A DNA stretch of 64,000 nt from PMG-095 sp037200885 (GCA_037200885.1 JBBCIN010000003.1:806001-870000), one strand, 5' to 3'. Positions 51,621-59,695 are shown, counted from the stretch's first letter. Program-made: numbers and translations. Notes: a model not told the origin generated them from the letters alone.

Positions 51621-52874
51621 ATGGCGCGCCGAGCCACCACCAACGACAAGCAGAAAGCTGCCCGAAAGAGGCCACGGTTCGGCCGGCTACTCGTCGGCTT
51701 CTTGGGCAGCGGATTCTTACTCTTATTGCTCGTTTGGTACGCCGTGCACCATTTCGACTGGGCCGGCCCAATGCTCGCCAATTCACTGCGCGCGCTGTTC
51801 GGCGACGACGACGTGGCCAAGCTCGAGGACGTCGTCTACGGCGTCGAAGATCGCGTCAACCGCCTGCTGAAGAAGAACGAGCCGCCCAAGGCCTATTGGC
51901 AGGTCCCCACTCCTTCCGCCGTACCGAGCGCGGCGGAGTCGAGCGCGGCACCCGTGGCAGAAACGCTGCCCAGCGGCAGCGAGGCATTTCACCCCGCGAA
52001 CCCGGGTCCCGCGCTGAAGGAATGGTCTGCGCCGGGTGATGGCGAGTGGCTGGGCCTGAACGATGTGCGACATGCGGGGGAGCCGCCGCGCATGTACAAG
52101 ACCTTGCTCCATCCGGACAAGGGTCGCTCCTGGGCCGAAGTGTTCGTGGTCGCGATCGACTTGAAGCAAGTGCTCGTGGTTCCGGTGGTTGGTACGCAAG
52201 AGCCGCAGCCCGATTCGGAAGAAGCTCGCGCCTATCAGCGCGACGGGAAAATTCCGGTCGACCGCCAGGCCACCTTGCTGGCCGCGTTCAATGGCGGCTT
52301 CATGACCGAGCATGGCGGCTACGGCATGAAGGTCGACGGCGTGACGATCGCCAAGCCCAAGCCGCGCGCCTGCGCGATCGCCTACTACAAGGACGACTCG
52401 CTGCGCATCGGCAGCTGGGCTGCGCTCGGTAGCTCCGAGCCCGACATGCTCTGGTTTCGACAGACGCCCGAGTGCATGTGGGAGAACGACACGCTACACG
52501 CGGGCCTTCAGGCCGGCGCGGGTCTGAAAAAGTGGGGCTCCACCGTCGACGGCGAGACGGTGATCCGGCGCTCTGCGATTGGCCTCAATGCGGACCGCAG
52601 CGTGCTGTACGTCGCAATCACCAACCACACTTCGGCGCGGGTGCTCGCGGACGGTTTGCACCACGCGGGCGCGAGCGATATTGCGCAGCTCGACGTCAAT
52701 TGGTCTTACCCGAAGTTCGTCACCTTCGAACCGATCGGTCACACGCGCGTCTTACATCCCGTGCCCCTCGCGCCCGGCTTCGAGTTTTCGGATGACGAGT
52801 ATTTGCGCAAAAAGGAAAAGCGCGATTTTTTTTACATCTTGCGGAGAGATCCGAAAGCGCCTAGCCCGCGCTGA
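51621..52874 (+). CDS. Membrane-anchored phosphodiester glycosidase-like (NAGPA domain) protein
   Basis: 417 residues: a basic N-terminus, one membrane segment (about 22-42, LLVGFLGSGFLLLLLVWY), a charged and Pro-rich linker, and a C-terminal NAGPA/DUF2233-type domain (about 160-405). The typical pattern is visible in LAAFNGGFM and GYGMKVDG, and near the end in AQLDVNWSYPKF, where many relatives have a Gly-rich LDGGGS. Family members act on sugar phosphodiester linkages, for example in exopolysaccharide or wall polymers. The ATG at 51621 is divergent from the Omp85 gene. The substrate is unknown, and the changed end motif makes activity uncertain. Confidence 0.72.
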   Translation: MARRATTNDKQKAARKRPRFGRLLVGFLGSGFLLLLLVWYAVHHFDWAGPMLANSLRALFGDDDVAKLEDVVYGVEDRVNRLLKKNEPPKAYWQVPTPSAVPSAAESSAAPVAETLPSGSEAFHPANPGPALKEWSAPGDGEWLGLNDVRHAGEPPRMYKTLLHPDKGRSWAEVFVVAIDLKQVLVVPVVGTQEPQPDSEEARAYQRDGKIPVDRQATLLAAFNGGFMTEHGGYGMKVDGVTIAKPKPRACAIAYYKDDSLRIGSWAALGSSEPDMLWFRQTPECMWENDTLHAGLQAGAGLKKWGSTVDGETVIRRSAIGLNADRSVLYVAITNHTSARVLADGLHHAGASDIAQLDVNWSYPKFVTFEPIGHTRVLHPVPLAPGFEFSDDEYLRKKEKRDFFYILRRDPKAPSPR

Positions 52875-53003
52875 AAATTCAGACCCCACAAAAGTGGAAA
52901 CCCCTGCGGGCCGGGGGGGACAGCCGCGTCAGGGGATCCACGTCAAGCTTTGATCACCCACCCGGTTTCCGCAAGCGCTACTCGAGTTTGCCAGGCTCGC
53001 TCG

Positions 53004-53023
53004 TGGAAAGGCGAAGCTTTCCA
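53004..53023 (+). promoter_or_regulatory. Hairpin upstream of mutM
   Basis: TGGAAAG (53004-53010) and CTTTCCA (53017-53023) form a 7-bp stem with the loop GCGAAG. There is no U-run, so it may end or protect the upstream transcript, or have no function. The remainder of 52875-53073 holds no gene. Confidence 0.35.
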
Positions 53024-53073
53024 GCGGGATTCGTCGGCAGGCAGGTGTGCAACGCTGCAGTTATACTCAGCCA

Positions 53074-53949
53074 GTGCCTGAACTTCCCGAGGTCGAGGTC
53101 ACACGCCGACGACTTGCACCGCTCTTGGTGGGACGTGTGATCGAAAGTGTCGAGACCACCAAAGATAGCTACTTTTTCCTGACCAAGCCGGCGACGCTGA
53201 AGCGACGCCTCACGGGTCGCACCGTGCGTGAACTCTCGCGGCTCGGGAAATACCTGCTCGCCGAACTCGACGACGGGGATCGGCTGCTCTTACACCTGGG
53301 CATGACCGGACAATTATTTTCGTCCGCGGTCAGCAGCGTGCGTTTGTTCTCGGCCAAGACCCGCGGTTCGCTGGCACCCGAAGCGCTGCGTGAGTTCAAG
53401 CCCGACGCGCACACGCACTTGCGCTTGCACTTCGAGGATGGTGGACCTTCGGTGCTGTTTCGCGACGTGCGCAAATTCGGAAAAGTTGCGCTGATCCGCG
53501 CGGGCACGAAAGACCGCGCCTGGACAAGCTGGGCGTTGATGCGCTTTCGGCCGACGGCGAAACCTTGTTCACGGCCGCGCGCGCCCGCAAGACCCCGATC
53601 AAGAGCTTATTGCTCGATCAAAAGCGTGATCGCCGGTATTGGCAATATCTACGCGGACGAAGCGCTGTTCATGGCCAAGGTCCGGCCCACGCGCGGTGCG
53701 CGGCGCGTTACCGCTGGCGAATGCCAGGCGATCGTGGCCGCCGCCAAGCGGGTCATGGAGCGCTCGATCGAGACGGGCGGCTCCAGTATCAGCGACTACG
53801 TGACACCTGACGGCTCGGATGGCGGCTATCAAGACGAGCGCAAGGTGTACGCGAGGAAGGGGCTCCCGTGCCTAGTGTGCAAGGAGCCAATCCGGCGCGT
53901 GGTGATCGCCACGCGCTCCACTCATTATTGTCCCGAGTGCCAGGTGTAG
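53074..53949 (+). CDS. mutM: Formamidopyrimidine-DNA glycosylase, with an internal out-of-frame stretch
   Basis: MutM/Fpg removes 8-oxoguanine and formamidopyrimidines from DNA. The start is GTG 53074, giving the essential PELPEVEVTRR (catalytic Pro and Glu after Met). The C-terminus has GIGNIYADEALF and the zinc finger CLVC-x(16)-CPEC, both intact. Between about residues 148 and 183 the open frame gives Arg/Pro-rich sequence unlike any Fpg. The expected text (LDKLGVDALSADGET, then KTPIKSLLLDQ) is found in another frame from 53514 to about 53620. A missing C near 53514 and an extra A in 53620-53623 would explain this. The reading frame stays open, but about 35 residues of the linker and helix-two-turn-helix region are scrambled. 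A TATACT box six bases before the GTG suggests a leaderless transcript. Confidence 0.85.
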   Translation: MPELPEVEVTRRRLAPLLVGRVIESVETTKDSYFFLTKPATLKRRLTGRTVRELSRLGKYLLAELDDGDRLLLHLGMTGQLFSSAVSSVRLFSAKTRGSLAPEALREFKPDAHTHLRLHFEDGGPSVLFRDVRKFGKVALIRAGTKDRAWTSWALMRFRPTAKPCSRPRAPARPRSRAYCSIKSVIAGIGNIYADEALFMAKVRPTRGARRVTAGECQAIVAAAKRVMERSIETGGSSISDYVTPDGSDGGYQDERKVYARKGLPCLVCKEPIRRVVIATRSTHYCPECQV

Positions 53950-53983
53950 TCGCGTCCGAGCGATGATACGCTGAACCCGATGA

Positions 53984-54661
53984 GTGACGACCGAAGCGAA
54001 GCAGCGCGCCGCCCGCGCCGCTCTGGAACTTTTGCCCGAGTCCGGCGTGATCGGGCTCGGTACCGGATCGACGACGCGCTTTTTCATCGAAGGCGTGGCC
54101 GAATTGGTGCGCGCGGGGCGCCGCTTCACCGGTGTCCCGACCAGCACGCAAAGCCGCGCCTTGGCAACCCAATACGGCATCCCGTTGCTCGACGACGCGG
54201 GACCCTGGCAAATCGATCTGTGTGTCGACGGCGCGGATGAAGTGAGCGACACGCTCGACTTGATCAAAGGTGGCGGCGCCGCACACACCCGCGAAAAGAT
54301 CGTGAATTTCGCGGCCAAAAAGAACGCGATCATCGTGGACGCTTCCAAGCTCAGCCGGCTACTTGGCGAGAAGCGCGCGATCCCCGTCGAGGTGCTGGTC
54401 TTCGGGCACCTGACCACGCGGCGCGCGCTCGAGCACTTCGGTCAGCCTGTGCTGCGTTTGCACGACGGCACGCCAGTGATCACTGATTCGGGCAACTACA
54501 TCTATGACCTGGCCGTCGCGCCGTTGGCCGAGCCAGCGGTGTTCGACCGCGCCCTGAAGCAGCTGCCGGGCGTCGTCGAAACAGGCTTGTTCTGCGGCCG
54601 CGCCGACTGGGTGATTGTCGCCGAAGCACAGGGAATCCGTCAGCTTTCTCGACCGGCCTGA
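53984..54661 (+). CDS. rpiA: Ribose-5-phosphate isomerase A
   Basis: RpiA interconverts ribose 5-phosphate and ribulose 5-phosphate in the pentose phosphate pathway. The 225 residues match the family. Signatures are GLGTGSTTRFFI (about 24-35), VPTSTQS, DLCVDGADEVS (about 78-88), and the catalytic-base region LIKGGGAAHTREKIV (about 92-106). The start is GTG 53984; the nearby ATG 53980 is in another frame and gives no homology. It follows mutM after 34 bp on the same strand. Confidence 0.95.
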   Translation: MTTEAKQRAARAALELLPESGVIGLGTGSTTRFFIEGVAELVRAGRRFTGVPTSTQSRALATQYGIPLLDDAGPWQIDLCVDGADEVSDTLDLIKGGGAAHTREKIVNFAAKKNAIIVDASKLSRLLGEKRAIPVEVLVFGHLTTRRALEHFGQPVLRLHDGTPVITDSGNYIYDLAVAPLAEPAVFDRALKQLPGVVETGLFCGRADWVIVAEAQGIRQLSRPA

Positions 54662-54703
54662 GCGCTTCCGCGCTGCGCCCGGAATTGGCGCTAAGCTGAA
54701 CCG

Positions 54704-55954
54704 GTGGAAGAGCGAAGGTTTGTCGTCCCAGCGATCCTGATCAGCGCGTTGCTCTCGCCGCAGAGCGCGCTAGCCGCGCCCGGCAATGCGAGCCCCAAAC
54801 CCGCGCCCCGGCCGCCCGCAGCGATCGTCGTGCCCGTCCCGGTGCCCTTCCCCGCGTCCCCATCCGCGCCCGCCCCTGCCCCTCCACCTTCCCTTGCGGT
54901 TGTCCCTGCGCCTCCTCCTGCGCCGCCTCTCCCTTCCGCGCCCGCTCCACCAAACGCCAAGCCGACCGCCAAACTCCCCGCTCCCAAAACCCCCATCGAG
55001 GCTGCGGTTCAGCAAGTCGTCATGCTCGAACGCAACGGCCGTCCGATCGGCATCGGCACGCCGCTCAACGGTGACGGCCGCATCTTGACGGCGCTCTCGC
55101 CGCTCACGCACGGTAATCAGATCGTCGCGCGCTACCCAGACGGTCAGCTGATCCCCGTCAAGCTGAGCCACTCCGACCGCGGCTGGGATCTGGCGCTGCT
55201 CACTCCCGAGGGTGAAGCACCGCAGATTGGCCTCCGGGGCTCGCACGAACCGGCAATGGCGGGCTCGAAGCTGCACGCGATCAACCACGTGGGCGAGAAA
55301 CAGCTCGGTTCATCGGACGTCGCGATCAAGGCCAAGAGCACGTTGTTCGGCTGCGACAGCGCAGAGCTTCCGGACTCCTACGTGCTCGCCTTTACGCCCA
55401 AGCCGACGGACGTGGGTGGGCCATTGGTCAGCGACCAGGGCGAAGTCGTCGCCATCATCGCGCGGGCTTGCGCGCTGACGGACAAGCTCGGCTGCACACT
55501 GGCTCCGTATGGAGCACCAGTGAGCGCAGTGCGTGATTTCTTGCGCAGTGCGCCGGTGCGGCGGACCCCGTGGCTCGGCCTGGACGTGGTGGCGTTCGAC
55601 GCGGGTGTTGCGCGAGGCGTGCGCGTCGCGACCCTGGCTCCGGGAGGCCCAGCGGCCAGTTCCGGGCTGCGGGCGGGACCACCCGGTGTCGGAGATCTGG
55701 TGCTCGCGGTCGACGGCAAGCCGGTCGCTACCGCAGTGGCTTTCAAGGACGCGGTCGCGAGCCACGGACTGGAGACCCCGGCTCGGTTGACCGTGCTGAG
55801 CGACGGAAGCTACCGCGAGGTCCTGCTATCGGCATCCGCGCCTGCCGACACGCCCGGACTCGCGCCGACGCAGAAGCGTATTTTTCGGTCGAATCCCTCC
55901 GGCACCGGACCTGAACCCCAAAACCCAAGCTCAGCCCCAAACCCCTATCGCTGA
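54704..55954 (+). CDS. HtrA-like pseudoprotease with PDZ domain, exported
   Basis: 416 residues: a signal peptide (cleavage near ALAAPG), a Pro/Ala-rich spacer of about 75 residues, a trypsin-like domain (about 100-285) and a PDZ domain (about 295-380, WLGLDVVAFDAGVARGVRVATL). The catalytic triad is broken. The His position (usual TNNHV) reads TALSPL, and the Ser position (usual GNSGGP) reads PTDVGGP; only the Asp in WDLALL remains. It is therefore probably a periplasmic binding or regulatory protein rather than a protease. It starts at GTG 54704, 42 bp after rpiA. The C-terminal 40 residues are Pro/Ser-rich. Confidence 0.8.
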   Translation: MEERRFVVPAILISALLSPQSALAAPGNASPKPAPRPPAAIVVPVPVPFPASPSAPAPAPPPSLAVVPAPPPAPPLPSAPAPPNAKPTAKLPAPKTPIEAAVQQVVMLERNGRPIGIGTPLNGDGRILTALSPLTHGNQIVARYPDGQLIPVKLSHSDRGWDLALLTPEGEAPQIGLRGSHEPAMAGSKLHAINHVGEKQLGSSDVAIKAKSTLFGCDSAELPDSYVLAFTPKPTDVGGPLVSDQGEVVAIIARACALTDKLGCTLAPYGAPVSAVRDFLRSAPVRRTPWLGLDVVAFDAGVARGVRVATLAPGGPAASSGLRAGPPGVGDLVLAVDGKPVATAVAFKDAVASHGLETPARLTVLSDGSYREVLLSASAPADTPGLAPTQKRIFRSNPSGTGPEPQNPSSAPNPYR

Positions 55955-56052
55955 AGGCCGGCCCAAGCGAATCCCGCGGGCCCCGAGCGACCGAGCGATG
56001 GCCGTAGAATCTCAGGGGTATCACGGTGGAAGTGACTAATTCTAGGAAATCA

Positions 56053-56082
56053 TTGACACAAGGGCACAAGGCTAGCGATGAT
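56053..56082 (+). promoter_or_regulatory. Sigma70-like promoter for the PP2C gene
   Basis: TTGACA (56053-56058) is followed by an 18-bp spacer and GATGAT (56077-56082), the same box pair as in front of the response-regulator operon at 25356-25384. The start codon of the PP2C gene lies about 45 bp downstream. Confidence 0.55.
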
Positions 56083-56126
56083 CGAGGTTCACCCTGCCCG
56101 GGCCCGGTCCGGCTTTTCCACGGAAT

Positions 56127-56906
56127 GTGCGCTTGAATCGGCCCCTGCGTATCGAAGTCGCTGGCCAAACGGACGTCGGCCGCAAACGTGCTCATAACGA
56201 GGACAACTTCGCGATCATGGCGGAGTACGGTTTGTACGTCGTTGCGGACGGCATGGGCGGTCACGCCTCGGGTGAGGTCGCCTCCAAGATGGCGGTCGAC
56301 ACCCTGCAGGAGTTTTTCGCAGCCACCGCGGACGACCCGGAGCGCACCTGGCCGTACAAGATGGACCGCGGCAAGGGCTACGAGGAAAACCGGCTGATCA
56401 CCGGCATCAAGCTGTGCAACTTGCGCATCTACGAGCAAGCGCAGAGGAACGCGAAGCAACGCGGCATGGGCACCACGCTCGCCGCACTGTTCGCGGTCGA
56501 AGACGGCGTGTACGTCGCGCACGTGGGTGACAGCCGCGTCTACCGCATCCGCGATGGCTCGCTGGAACAGCTGACCGAAGATCACTCGCTGCTCAACGAC
56601 TACAAAAAGATGAAGCGCCTCACAGAGGAGGAAATCGCCAATTTCCCCCACAAGAACGTGATCGTGCGCGCGTTGGGCATGAAAGACACGGTCAAGGTCG
56701 ACACCCGCTTCGAAGCCCCACGCGCCGGTGATTGCGTCGTGCTCTGCAGTGACGGCCTATGCGGCCCCGTCACGGACGAAGACATCCTCAAAATCGTGAC
56801 CAGCGCGCCCGATCTCCCCACCGCGACAAATCGCCTGATCGAGAGCGCGAACGAGAGCGGCGGGCCAGATAACATCACCTGCGTAGTTGCTCGCTGGATT
56901 CAGTGA
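56127..56906 (+). CDS. PP2C-type serine/threonine phosphatase
   Basis: The 259 residues are a single PP2C/PPM domain. Metal-binding and catalytic motifs are in order: RAHNEDNF (about 22-29), VVADGMGGHASGEVAS (about 38-53), MGTTLAAL, AHVGDSRVYRIRDG, TEDHSLLND, CSDGLCGPVTDEDI and GGPDNITCVV. All the Asp positions that bind the two Mn/Mg ions look intact. It should reverse Hanks-type Ser/Thr kinase signalling in the cytoplasm and could set the phosphorylation state of partners of FHA proteins such as that at 18630 (inference). It starts at GTG 56127. Confidence 0.93.
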   Translation: MRLNRPLRIEVAGQTDVGRKRAHNEDNFAIMAEYGLYVVADGMGGHASGEVASKMAVDTLQEFFAATADDPERTWPYKMDRGKGYEENRLITGIKLCNLRIYEQAQRNAKQRGMGTTLAALFAVEDGVYVAHVGDSRVYRIRDGSLEQLTEDHSLLNDYKKMKRLTEEEIANFPHKNVIVRALGMKDTVKVDTRFEAPRAGDCVVLCSDGLCGPVTDEDILKIVTSAPDLPTATNRLIESANESGGPDNITCVVARWIQ

Positions 56907-56972
56907 CGGTCTTCGCGTCCGCGCGGCTGTTGACCTGTCGATAAAGGACGCTCGACAGCCGACACCGCGCAC

Positions 56973-57317
56973 CTAGCGCGGGATCACCTGAACCGGCACC
57001 GGCTGATTCCGTACCGGCACTGCGCTCCCTACGAGTGGGCTCAACAACGCGTAGCTGATGCCCAGGATGGTGAGCATGAGCAGGCTCGTGACGAGATAGG
57101 TGTTGAGCGGGGGGTGTTTCGCGGTGCTCCAGCCGTCCGCATAGAATTTGCCTTTGCTGCGTTCGCGGATGCGCTTCTGCACGCCGGCCAGCACGTTGGG
57201 GGGCGGCGGTTCTTCGCGCAGCGCACCACGCAGCATCGAACGGAGGGACTCATCCGGCTCTTGCGCCGTTACCGCTGCCGCTGCTTCGTTGGCTTCGTCG
57301 TGGCCCGGGTCGGTCAT
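56973..57317 (-). CDS. Small single-pass membrane protein coupled to the ECF sigma gene (putative anti-sigma factor)
   Basis: 114 residues. The N-terminal 75 are charged and cytoplasmic (SLRSMLRGALREEPPPPNVLAGVQKRIRERSKGKFYADGW). One membrane helix (about 76-98, LVTSLLMLTILGISYALL) and a short tail with valine/proline follow. It has no Cys or zinc-binding anti-sigma motif. The ATG overlaps the stop of the sigma gene as ATGA, the usual arrangement of sigma/anti-sigma pairs. The anti-sigma role is inferred from this context only. Confidence 0.6.
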   Translation of the reverse strand: MTDPGHDEANEAAAAVTAQEPDESLRSMLRGALREEPPPPNVLAGVQKRIRERSKGKFYADGWSTAKHPPLNTYLVTSLLMLTILGISYALLSPLVGSAVPVRNQPVPVQVIPR

Positions 57318-57973
57318 CGAATCTTCTCTCCCATCTTACGCTCGACGTTGGCCTTGAGCATGCTGCGGGCCCGATGTAGCCGACTTTTCACGGTTCCATC
57401 GGGCAAGCCCGTGATCTCCGACAGTTCCTCGTAGCTCAGGTCTTCTAGGTCGCGCAGAACCAGCACCTCGCGAAAATCCGGGTCGAGCTCGGCGATGCAT
57501 CGTTGGACCACGCGCTCGATTTGGTAGCCCTCGACCATGCGATCGGGTTGCGCGACGTCGCCGAAGGTCACCCCTTTGGCTTCATCCAGCGCGGCGCGCT
57601 CGGCCACCGGCTCGAGCTCGTCTTCGCCCTCGCTGTGACGGCGCGCCAGATATTTCATGCGGTTTTTGCACAGGTTCACGCTGACCCGATAAATCCAGGT
57701 GCTCAGCTTGGCATCACCGCGGAAGGTGCTGACGGCCTTGAAGATCTGCACGAAGACCTCCTGGACCATGTCCTCCGCTTCGTCGCGCCGACCCAGCATG
57801 CGCAGCACCAAGCGGAACACGCGCGCCTCGTACAGCTCGACCAGCTCGTTGAACGCGCGCTCGTCGCGCTGAGCCAAGCGCTCGATGAACTTACGCTCGC
57901 TCTGCTCTTCCGCGTCGGCCACGCCATCAGCAAGGTAGACCGGATGCGCGGCCACGTCGCGCCGATCTGCCAT
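57314..57973 (-). CDS. ECF-type RNA polymerase sigma factor
   Basis: 219 residues with sigma region 2 (ERAFNELVELYEARVFRLVLRML, DEAEDMVQEVFVQIFKAV, KLSTWIYRVSVNLCKNRM) and region 4 (LDPDFREVLVLRDLEDLSYEELSEITGLPDGTVKSRLHRAR). Regions 1.1 and 3 are absent, so it is an RpoE-like ECF factor. A strong GGAGGACA ribosome site lies just before the ATG at 57973. It overlaps the small membrane-protein gene. One copy of the dispersed repeat lies 60 bp upstream of the start and points toward this gene. Confidence 0.94.
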   Translation of the reverse strand: MADRRDVAAHPVYLADGVADAEEQSERKFIERLAQRDERAFNELVELYEARVFRLVLRMLGRRDEAEDMVQEVFVQIFKAVSTFRGDAKLSTWIYRVSVNLCKNRMKYLARRHSEGEDELEPVAERAALDEAKGVTFGDVAQPDRMVEGYQIERVVQRCIAELDPDFREVLVLRDLEDLSYEELSEITGLPDGTVKSRLHRARSMLKANVERKMGEKIR

Positions 57974-58033
57974 TGTCCTCCGATCGACAGCGCCCAGCGC
58001 GCAAAGGTTCCGAAAAAAACGCGCCGGCCGAGA

Positions 58034-58087
58034 CGCCGAAGGCTGAGTGCTCTTGCCCGCGCAGGGTGACCATCAACAAAGAAAATC
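58034..58087 (-). repeat. Dispersed intergenic repeat, copy C
   Basis: Read on the minus strand: GATTTTCTTT (58087-58078), GTTGATGGTCAC (58077-58066), a variable spacer, then CAGCCTTCGGCG (58045-58034). It is oriented toward the ECF sigma gene and lies head to head with copy B, 18 bp away. Confidence 0.7.
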
Positions 58088-58105
58088 CCTTTCCCGAGCC
58101 CGAGC

Positions 58106-58159
58106 GGGTTGATGGTCGATGGTCACACACCTCGACACACCCCGTCCCAGCCTTCGGCG
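58106..58159 (+). repeat. Dispersed intergenic repeat, copy B
   Basis: GGGTTGATGG (58106-58115), then a local duplication that repeats GATGG, GGTCAC (58121-58126), a 16-base spacer of the same length as in copy A, and CGTCCCAGCCTTCGGCG (58143-58159), identical to copy A over all 17 bases. It is oriented toward the PA14-domain gene, whose start is 75 bp further on. Confidence 0.7.
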
Positions 58160-58234
58160 TCGCGTCGCGACTCCCGAGCCTAAGCGCGCTCGTTTTTTAG
58201 CCTGGACTTGGGTCGCTGCTAAGGTTGCAACGCC

Positions 58235-59281
58235 GTGCGCGCTCGGAACGAGAGTCGTTGGTTCCTCTACTTGGCGTTGGCCGTGGCGCTGCATTGCACG
58301 CTACTGCTTCGAGGCTGCACTCGATCGAGCATGGCTTCACCGGCCGCGCCTTTCGAAAGCCTGCGCGACGTCAGCGAATTTGGGCTCGTTCAGGATCCAC
58401 CCCTGCCGGGGCCCGCGCCAGGAGGCGGAGCGATCATCCCGCAAGCGGGTTCGCGGGTGAGCGCACCAGAGCAGCGCGTGAAGCCGATCACGCACTCACG
58501 ACCGGTCGACCGCGCGCCCAAGCGGCAAGAGCAGGTAGAGACCGGTGATCGCCCCGAGGACACGGCCTTGCCGCAACCATTCGCGACGGACATGCTGGCC
58601 AGCGCTTCGAAGGACGCGAGCGATGAAGTGCGACCGCGCGCCGCAAGACGTCAGAGCTTGGCGGACAAACCGCAAATCGAGCCTCAGGGCGCTCCGGATG
58701 CGGCGGTCCAGATCGCCGCAAGCAGCACTTCCGAGGCAACGGGATTTGGCGTGAATGGCGGTCCGGGAGGACTCGGGCACGGTACTGGTCGAGGCTCCGG
58801 CGTGATCGACGAGCCGTTTGCGTTCGGTGGCCCGACCGGCGCGTTCCGCGCGGATGTTTGCTTCATCGAACCCACGGTTCGGCTGCTGACGGACATCACC
58901 ACTTGTACGCCGGTCGCGACTTTTTTCACGAGCGAATTGAACGTCAGCCCGCGTCGCTTCGATCAAGGGTTTCCGGGGCTCGGCCAACGCACGGAGTGGT
59001 TCGCCATCAAATACAACGGCAAGTTCAGCGTGAGGTCTGGGGACTCCTACACCTTCCGTCTGCTCTCCGACGACGGGGCTCGCCTCGAAATCGATGGCCG
59101 CCCGGTGTTGAACAATGATGGGCAGCACTTGCCCATCGCAGTGTCCCGAAACGTTTGGCTAGAGTCGGGGGTGCACGACTTCTTCCTGTTCTACTATCAG
59201 GGTCCTCCCGCCTTCGTCGCCCTACAACTCTTCGTCAAGCGCTTCGCGCACGATGAACGGCTATTCGGACCGGTGATCTGA
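58235..59281 (+). CDS. PA14-like domain protein with N-terminal anchor
   Basis: 348 residues. The N-terminus has a hydrophobic segment (FLYLALAVALHCTLLL) that could be a signal anchor or lipoprotein signal (Cys near residue 28). A charged, Pro-rich region and a Gly-rich stretch (NGGPGGLGHGTGRGSG) follow. The last 140 residues are PA14-like: WFAIKYNGKFSVRSGDSYTFRLLSDDGARLEIDGRPVLNND, then a strand ending in VALQLFVKRF. PA14 domains usually bind carbohydrate. The start is GTG 58235. The paired repeats in front suggest shared control with the sigma gene. Confidence 0.75.
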   Translation: MRARNESRWFLYLALAVALHCTLLLRGCTRSSMASPAAPFESLRDVSEFGLVQDPPLPGPAPGGGAIIPQAGSRVSAPEQRVKPITHSRPVDRAPKRQEQVETGDRPEDTALPQPFATDMLASASKDASDEVRPRAARRQSLADKPQIEPQGAPDAAVQIAASSTSEATGFGVNGGPGGLGHGTGRGSGVIDEPFAFGGPTGAFRADVCFIEPTVRLLTDITTCTPVATFFTSELNVSPRRFDQGFPGLGQRTEWFAIKYNGKFSVRSGDSYTFRLLSDDGARLEIDGRPVLNNDGQHLPIAVSRNVWLESGVHDFFLFYYQGPPAFVALQLFVKRFAHDERLFGPVI

Positions 59282-59624
59282 GCTCCACATCCGCTCTTGA
59301 AACTGGATGCCGTTCTGCCGGCGAACGCGTCCGCGCTCTAACGAAGCTCTGCCCGTGTGCTTCAGGGGCGCGCTTTGCTGACCCAAAGAGCGAAGGCGAC
59401 TTTTTTCCGCCATGGCAATTTGGACGCCAATATTCGCCGCAGGACGCGCGCCTACCGAACAGGCAGACCCGGGACAGGCACGCAACCAGGCAACCGCAGC
59501 GCCGATTGGGCCACCCGCCACGCGAGCCAGAAAACCGAGTTCGAATTCCGACTCCATTTCCGCGCGAGCGCGGCGTCCCGTGGAATCCCGAAAACGAGGC
59601 GAGGTCCGCGATCAGTTAGAGTAG
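59282..59624. other. 343-bp region without a convincing gene, downstream of tRNA-Gln
   Basis: Two short open frames exist (59412-59624 plus, 59261-59557 minus), but neither has a ribosome site or a recognisable motif. No attachment-site duplication of the tRNA 3' end is visible within this stretch. Confidence 0.45.
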
Positions 59625-59695
59625 TTCCCGCACATGGATTCGAACCACGATTCAGGGATTCAAAGTCCCTTGTCCTGCCTTTAGACGATGCGGGA
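59625..59695 (-). tRNA. tRNA-Gln (anticodon TTG)
   Basis: Read on the minus strand, the acceptor arms TCCCGCA and TGCGGGA pair fully. The D-arm is GTCT/GGAC, the anticodon arm is AGGGA-CTTTGAA-TCCCT with TTG at the anticodon position, and the T-arm is CGTGG-TTCGAAT-CCATG. The discriminator base is A, and no CCA is encoded. This anticodon reads CAA and, by wobble, CAG. Confidence 0.95.

Noticed and set aside
53980..54240. An 86-residue frame from the ATG at 53980 as the rpiA start.
   Set aside because: It is in another frame and gives Arg-rich sequence; the GTG at 53984 gives the correct RpiA N-terminus.
59261..59557. A 98-residue minus-strand frame downstream of tRNA-Gln as a small membrane protein or integrated element.
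   Set aside because: Only a weak hydrophobic stretch, no ribosome site, overlap with the end of the PA14 gene, and no duplicated tRNA end.
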